From contig CADAPC010000030.1 in NCBI GenBank assembly GCA_902789725.1, positions 1 to 33,407 of the forward strand: a stretch of DNA of 33,407 nt. Reading direction: 5' to 3'. The notes under the pieces are model-generated. The model saw only the letters and a program-made list of their open reading frames with translations, ran no database searches and had not been told where the DNA came from. Of this stretch, positions 29,671 to 33,407 are shown piece by piece (position 1 is the stretch's first letter; each line of letters begins with the position of its first letter). The stretch comes from an uncultured Bacteroidales bacterium (lineage in GTDB: Bacteria > Bacteroidota > Bacteroidia > Bacteroidales > Bacteroidaceae). The position numbers and the translations under genes were made by a program.

Positions 29671-29701
29671 CAAATTTACAGCTTTTCTTTGTGTACTACA
29701 A
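29671..29701 (-). promoter_or_regulatory. Promoter of the fur-purA-TPR regulator operon
   Basis: TTTG (TTG at 29699-29701 on minus), 20 bases, TAAATTTG (29671-29678). The -33 part overlaps the last codons of the AlkD-like gene. Confidence 0.65.
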
Positions 29702-30283
29702 ATAATCTGCTATTTTTTTGACCCTCTGTGCGTTTTCTTCGCTACAAGATGCGAAAATCTGTAGTGCTTTCATTGCATATTTGTTGTCAAGCGAAGCACC
29801 TGCCTGGTCAAGAAACTCATTGGCTGCATCCTCACTCAGCGTGAACCTCCTCATGAGATGACAGAGGGTGAGAAACCCGCAAGTTTGGAGCGTCTTCTCA
29901 TCCCTTGCCATCCATTCAAAGGCTTTCGTACTGGCATACGGAAGGTGCTGAACCAGATAGAAGCAGAACATGGTGGCAATTTCTTCGGTTCGGATGCTTT
30001 CCACCCAAATGTCGCACACCTCGCTGGCAAATTCTTCCTTCGGCATCAGCATGCAAGCCAGAATCTTGCATTCGCGTGTGCTTTCGTGCCAAAGTGCCTG
30101 TGCAAGTTCTCTCAGCGACACAGCGCCTGCATTCTCAGCGATTTCATCGGCAATGTTCGATAGCCGCGGAAGCTCTATGCCCCAATTCACACGGTAGTCC
30201 TCCGTCTGTCTTGCATGAGCCGATGCCACCCCATTCATGTTGGCGCGCAGCTCCTTCTTGATGTCATTGATAAGGTCATTCAT
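29696..30283 (-). CDS. AlkD-like HEAT-repeat protein (DNA alkylation repair family)
   Basis: A 195-residue helical-repeat protein of the DNA alkylation repair (AlkD/AlkC) family, glycosylases that remove bulky or cationic alkylated bases. Matching features are RVNWGIELPRLSNIADEIAE (31-50), LRELAQALWHESTRECKILACML (58-79) and DIWVESIRTEEIATMF. It is shorter than B. cereus AlkD and I could not confirm the catalytic Asp/Trp set, so activity is uncertain. Start is ATG 30283, overlapping the end of the peptidase gene by 8 bases, which indicates translational coupling. Confidence 0.7.
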   Translation of the reverse strand: MNDLINDIKKELRANMNGVASAHARQTEDYRVNWGIELPRLSNIADEIAENAGAVSLRELAQALWHESTRECKILACMLMPKEEFASEVCDIWVESIRTEEIATMFCFYLVQHLPYASTKAFEWMARDEKTLQTCGFLTLCHLMRRFTLSEDAANEFLDQAGASLDNKYAMKALQIFASCSEENAQRVKKIADYL

Positions 30284-32288
30284 TGATGAGTGGGAGAGTC
30301 GCATAGTCCTTGCTATAGCGCAGCATCTGCTCTGCATAGCCTTCTGAGTAAGAGATGGTCACGTCGGTGATGTTGCCATCCTTGTCGCGCACAGCCGTAT
30401 AGACAGGATTGATGAAGCCTTTGTAAGGGGCTATGTTGAGTTTTTTGTAGCGGTCGAGCACTTCTTTGTGGATGGTTGGGTCAATTTTCACACCATACGT
30501 TTCCACCAGTGCCTGTGCACCCTTGAAGTCGCCAGTCGATTTCACTCGTTGAATCTCGGCCAACAGTTCGCCAAATAGTCCACGCAGCTTCTCGTAGTCG
30601 TTGATTTTCACGTATGTTTTTCCGTCACGCTTCACCAGTTCCATTACGTTGTCCTTCTTCCCGTGTTCGTATGCCCAATGAGCAATGAGGGCACGGTTGC
30701 GCATGTGAGCTTCTTCAAGATTGTTGCCCAGATTGATGCGTACCAACTGCGTGAGCAATCCGTTTTGCATCTGGGCAATGTAACTGGCCTTGTAAGCTTC
30801 GGCGTTGGGAAGGAGACCTAATTCCACCAGTTTGGGGTCAGCCAAATAATACAGAGCAAAAAGATCGGCACGCGCTTCCTCGATGGTGCTGCCGTAAGCC
30901 TTCAGGCTGTCGCCATCCACGCCCTCCAAGAGTTTTCCGCTCCCATGTCCGAGGCATTCATGGAGGTCGGTGTGCAAATCGTCGGTCAAGTCGCCATATT
31001 TCTCAATCAGCTCAATTTCCTCAGGTCCGAAAGCAAACTCCTGCAGCATGCCATTACCTTTGGCTGCTTGATTGTAAGCGTCGGTCAGGTTGCCGATGGT
31101 TACAGATTTTGAGCCATGCTCGGCACGAACCCAGTCGCTGTTGGGCAGGTTGATACCAATAGCGGTGGAAGGGTAGAGGTCACCACCCAAAATGGCAGCC
31201 TTGATTACTTTTGCCGAAATACCCTTCACCTTTTCCTTTTTGAACGCAGGCGCAACGGGGCTGTTGTCTTCAAACCACTGTGCGTTGGCACTCAGGGTCT
31301 GTGTACGTTTGGTGGCCTCAAGGTCCTTAAAGTTCACAATGCTCTCCCAGGAGCATTTCAGTCCCAATGGGTCGCCATAACACTCGATGAAACCGTTCAC
31401 GAAGTCAATCAGTGGCTCAGTGTTCTCCACCCAAGCAATAGAGTACTGGTCGAAAGTGCTTAAATCGCCTGTCTCATAATACGAGATGAGCAGGTCAATC
31501 ACCTTCTGCTGCTGAGCATCTTCAGCGTATGGACGAGCCAACTTCAAATTCTCCACAATCTTTTTGAGGGCGGCTCCGTAAAGCCCCTCTGTTGTCCATT
31601 TCTTCTCGATGAAATCGCCACTTTCAGTTTTTACCAAGCGCGAGTTCATGCCGTACATGACGGGGTGAAGCGTGTCGCCCTCAGCCTTTTGCTTCTCGTA
31701 GAAAGCTTCTGCCTCCTCTTGCGAGACATTCTCGTAGTAATTGCTGGCACTGGTCTTCACCAAGTCCTGCCCTTCAGCCAAGTTCACTCGCTTCTGCAAC
31801 ACAGAAGGATTGAAGATGACGTTGGCAATCTCATCCGTCAGTTCTGTCTGACTTGCCAGCCACTCTTTGCTGAAGCCTGGCACAAACTTCTCGCTCCCAT
31901 AGTGGTGGTGAATGCCGTTGCTGAACCACACACGCTTTAGGTACACTTCCATCGCCTTGAAGTTTTCTTCTTCGCGGTCGCCCTCATAATTGACATATAC
32001 ATCCTCCAACATTTTCCTGATTCGGAGGTTGTATTTCCCGTTCTGATCGAAAAGGATGTCGCGTCCGTAGAGTGCTGCCTCCTGCAGGTAGTAGATGAAG
32101 GTCTTCTGCTTCAAGGTCAAGTCCTCAAAGCCCTCTACCTTGTAGCGCAACATCTGCAAGTCGGCAAAGCGTTCGTCATTATATACAAAATCACCTCCAT
32201 CGGAGGTTAATCCCTGCGGGGTGTTGGTGCAACTGGTCCCTGCAGCTAATAGTGCTGAAATCATCATTGTTTTTATCTTTGTCTTCAT
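30276..32288 (-). CDS. Dipeptidyl-peptidase III-type zinc peptidase lipoprotein (M49)
   Basis: A 670-residue metallopeptidase that removes dipeptides from the N-terminus of short peptides. The unusual zinc motif HECLGH (443-448) is the M49 HExxxH signature and the second ligand lies in EEARAD (470-475), as in the Bacteroides thetaiotaomicron enzyme. The N-terminus MKTKIKTMMISALLAAGTSC has a lipobox with Cys20, so it is an envelope lipoprotein. Start is ATG 32288, 67 bases after the AraC-type gene. The stop overlaps the AlkD-like start. No promoter match is seen just upstream. Confidence 0.9.
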   Translation of the reverse strand: MKTKIKTMMISALLAAGTSCTNTPQGLTSDGGDFVYNDERFADLQMLRYKVEGFEDLTLKQKTFIYYLQEAALYGRDILFDQNGKYNLRIRKMLEDVYVNYEGDREEENFKAMEVYLKRVWFSNGIHHHYGSEKFVPGFSKEWLASQTELTDEIANVIFNPSVLQKRVNLAEGQDLVKTSASNYYENVSQEEAEAFYEKQKAEGDTLHPVMYGMNSRLVKTESGDFIEKKWTTEGLYGAALKKIVENLKLARPYAEDAQQQKVIDLLISYYETGDLSTFDQYSIAWVENTEPLIDFVNGFIECYGDPLGLKCSWESIVNFKDLEATKRTQTLSANAQWFEDNSPVAPAFKKEKVKGISAKVIKAAILGGDLYPSTAIGINLPNSDWVRAEHGSKSVTIGNLTDAYNQAAKGNGMLQEFAFGPEEIELIEKYGDLTDDLHTDLHECLGHGSGKLLEGVDGDSLKAYGSTIEEARADLFALYYLADPKLVELGLLPNAEAYKASYIAQMQNGLLTQLVRINLGNNLEEAHMRNRALIAHWAYEHGKKDNVMELVKRDGKTYVKINDYEKLRGLFGELLAEIQRVKSTGDFKGAQALVETYGVKIDPTIHKEVLDRYKKLNIAPYKGFINPVYTAVRDKDGNITDVTISYSEGYAEQMLRYSKDYATLPLINE

Positions 32289-32355
32289 CGGTTATATTGA
32301 ATGAATTGTTTATAAACTCTTGCACGGTTGTCTTTTTCTGCCCGTCCCATCGGTG

Positions 32356-32697
32356 TCAGGCGTTCCTGAATTTGTCAGGTGTAGTGCCTGTCATGTTTCT
32401 GAAAGCCTCGAAAAAGGATTGGCGGTTATGGAACCCCACCATTGCGCCGATGTCATCGACGCTGACAGATTCCAGTCGCTTGTCCTTCAGATACCGCTTG
32501 GCGTCTTGTATGCGGTAAGCATGCACAATGTCGGTATAGGACATGCCAAATTCACGCTTCAGGATTCGCGAAAGTTTATACGGCGAAACACCCACCATTT
32601 CTGCAAGACGTTTGGCTGAGAAACTGGGATTATGGTAGTTCTTTCCTTTTACGAGAAAAGTCTCGATTTGGTCTTTATAAGTGTCGGAATTTTTCAT
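32356..32697 (-). CDS. Stand-alone AraC-type DNA-binding protein
   Basis: A 113-residue protein consisting of the AraC/XylS double helix-turn-helix only: FSAKRLAEMVGVSPYKLSRILKREFG (first) and VSVDDIGAMVGFHNRQSFFEAFRNMTGTTPDKFR (second, about 78-111). There is no sensor domain. The ATG at 32697 lies 8 bases after a TAACTTTG -7 element, supporting this as the real start and not a fragment of a longer protein. It may control the peptidase gene downstream on the same strand. Confidence 0.88.
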   Translation of the reverse strand: MKNSDTYKDQIETFLVKGKNYHNPSFSAKRLAEMVGVSPYKLSRILKREFGMSYTDIVHAYRIQDAKRYLKDKRLESVSVDDIGAMVGFHNRQSFFEAFRNMTGTTPDKFRNA

Positions 32698-32705
32698 TTC
32701 GGCGA

Positions 32706-32713
32706 CAAAGTTA
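32706..32713 (-). promoter_or_regulatory. -7 element for the AraC-type gene
   Basis: TAACTTTG on minus, 8 bases before the ATG; no clear TTG at the expected spacing. The leader would be very short or absent. Confidence 0.45.
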
Positions 32714-32928
32714 AAGGTTTTCTTCCAAATAAAGAAAGAAAAGCAGGAAAAAGTGCTTAGGGTGGAGGGACAGTCGGTTTCTCCTTCGGGATTCTTCCAT
32801 GTTTTCCCACAGTTGTCTTCTCGTTGTGCACTACTTGTCCAATGTTTGAGTCAACTTCCGCAAGTAAGTAGGTAAACAAAAATAGTTTATATAATTCAAC
32901 TGCAGTGTTTTTACGCTTCGCGTGACAA

Positions 32929-32976
32929 GTCTACGGACTCAAAGGACAGTCCTGTAAGTCCCGAAAGTCCGTAGAC
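32929..32976. repeat. Nested palindromes
   Basis: GTCTACGGACT (32929-32939) and AGTCCGTAGAC (32966-32976) are exact complements. Inside is a second palindrome AGGACAGTCCT (32943-32953), and a small ACGC/GCGT hairpin sits upstream (32913-32923). No T-tract on the outer sides. Confidence 0.7.
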
Positions 32977-33074
32977 AACAAAACATCCGCAGAGGAAAAT
33001 GTAGGAGGTGATGAATTTTTTGCATGAGAATACATGTTATGTAATTCAAGTGTCACGAATTGAAAAGAACTGCG

Positions 33075-33407
33075 ATGAACCGCATCAAGAAACGACACCA
33101 GCAAGAAGTGGATAGTGACAAGCGAGTACCTCATATAGCTGTTCGGTATTTATTCGGTAGTTGTCCAGTATTTGTTCGATCGTTTATCGAACAACTATCG
33201 AACAACTATCGAACAAGTATGGGGTATGAAAGACTTGATTCAGGAGCAGCTTCTCCAGGCAGGAGGGGTGAGCTCAGTGATGCCCGAGATCCTCAGGATG
33301 GACAGGTCCAGACGGCGATGGACCGGAGCGGACGGGTGGTGGTCATCGTGCCGTGCCTCCCTCCCCTCTCTTTTAACCCCCTCCCCCCCCTACATAGGGG
33401 GGAGGGG
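33075..33407 (+). CDS. Possible partial ORF running off the right edge
   Basis: From ATG 33075, 111 codons remain open to the window end. The product begins MNRIKKRHQQEVDSDKRVPH and ends in a Pro/Gly-rich stretch (NPLPPLHRGEG) typical of translated intergenic DNA. It passes through the 11-bp array and the terminal hairpin. No family is recognised. Probably not a gene. Confidence 0.15.
   Translation, partial: MNRIKKRHQQEVDSDKRVPHIAVRYLFGSCPVFVRSFIEQLSNNYRTSMGYERLDSGAASPGRRGELSDARDPQDGQVQTAMDRSGRVVVIVPCLPPLSFNPLPPLHRGEG
33137..33218. repeat. Mirrored 11-bp repeat array
   Basis: Four degenerate 11-mers (AGCTGTTCGGT, ATTTATTCGGT, AGTTGTCCAGT, ATTTGTTCGAT) at 33137-33180, a 5-base centre (CGTTT), then three inverted copies (ATCGAACAACT, ATCGAACAACT, ATCGAACAAGT) at 33186-33218. 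The right-hand units are the reverse complement of AGTTGTTCGAT. Confidence 0.85.
33378..33407. repeat. C/G-run hairpin at the window edge
   Basis: CCCCTCCCCCC (33378-33388) and GGGGGGAGGGG (33397-33407) are exact complements with an 8-base loop. The preceding 100 bases are GC-rich compared with the rest of the window. Confidence 0.8.

Larger units (their letters stand above)
32698..33407. other. 710-bp right-end region without a confident gene
   Basis: Contains, in order: the AraC-type promoter, a stretch with nothing notable, nested palindromes (32929-32976), the mirrored 11-bp array (33137-33218), and a GC-rich tail with a C/G hairpin at the edge (33378-33407). A plus-strand frame from ATG 33075 is open to the edge but unconvincing. 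Confidence 0.5.

Noticed and set aside
33226..33407. Second plus-strand frame (MKDLIQEQLLQAG..) open to the edge
   Set aside because: Overlaps the frame from 33075, ends in poly-Pro from the C-run and has no recognisable family.

Overview
The window reads as chromosomal DNA of a Bacteroidales bacterium, most likely a Prevotellaceae member (Prevotella or Segatella type). The reasons are repeated matches to the Bacteroidota promoter consensus (TTG, about 19-20 bases, TAnnTTTG), a lack of Shine-Dalgarno sequences, and Bacteroidota-typical genes: a glsA-glsB glycine-lipid pair, a lipoprotein dipeptidyl-peptidase III of the Bacteroides type, a DUF2851 protein, WbqC next to lepB and dapB, and TPR regulators with a C-terminal helix-turn-helix. 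No phage, plasmid, transposase or CRISPR locus was found.

Layout. 1-5240, mostly minus strand: a small membrane protein, the AP endonuclease xth, an acetyl-CoA hydrolase/CoA-transferase with a near-perfect promoter, and the glsA-glsB operon. 5240-6304, plus: a long leader with a small candidate ORF and an attenuator-like hairpin, then a PHP-type (CpsB/YwqE) phosphatase. 6343-9225, minus: wbqC, lepB, dapB. 9360-12261: a DUF2851 gene (plus), tRNA-Trp and tRNA-Arg (minus) separated by a tandem array of a hairpin repeat, and a short uridine-kinase-like gene (plus). 12727-17629, minus: a secreted hydrolase, a CvfB-like S1 protein, a LolD-type ATPase that overlaps the CvfB gene through a repeat read in two frames, and a CPA2 antiporter. 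asd (plus) is divergent from the antiporter and flanked by two related inverted repeats.

18947-23352, minus: an FKBP lipoprotein, glyS, and a BlaR1-like M56 sensor with a TonB C-terminus preceded by its BlaI-like repressor. Operator-like palindromes lie in the repressor's promoter. A plus-strand M20 deacylase follows. 24701-32697 is one long minus-strand run: AraC-type regulator, DPP III, AlkD-like protein, Fur-family repressor, purA, TPR-HTH lipoprotein regulator, then two secreted proteins of unknown role behind a promoter with a periodic array of TTCACA boxes. The last 700 bases hold no confident gene but contain nested palindromes, a mirrored 11-bp repeat array, and a GC-rich tail ending in a C/G hairpin.

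Most genes are housekeeping: lysine/diaminopimelate precursors (asd, dapB), purines (purA), translation (glyS, tRNAs), secretion (lepB) and envelope lipids (gls). I did not find a clear new defence or mobile system. The most unusual signals are the lolD/cvfB overlap carrying a heptad repeat in two reading frames, the periodic TTCACA array beside a TPR-HTH regulator, the mirrored 11-bp array near the right end, and the dispersed hairpin repeat that abuts both the tRNA-Arg 3' end and the glyS stop codon. Promoter and operator calls are pattern matches read by eye; no alignment or folding program was run.
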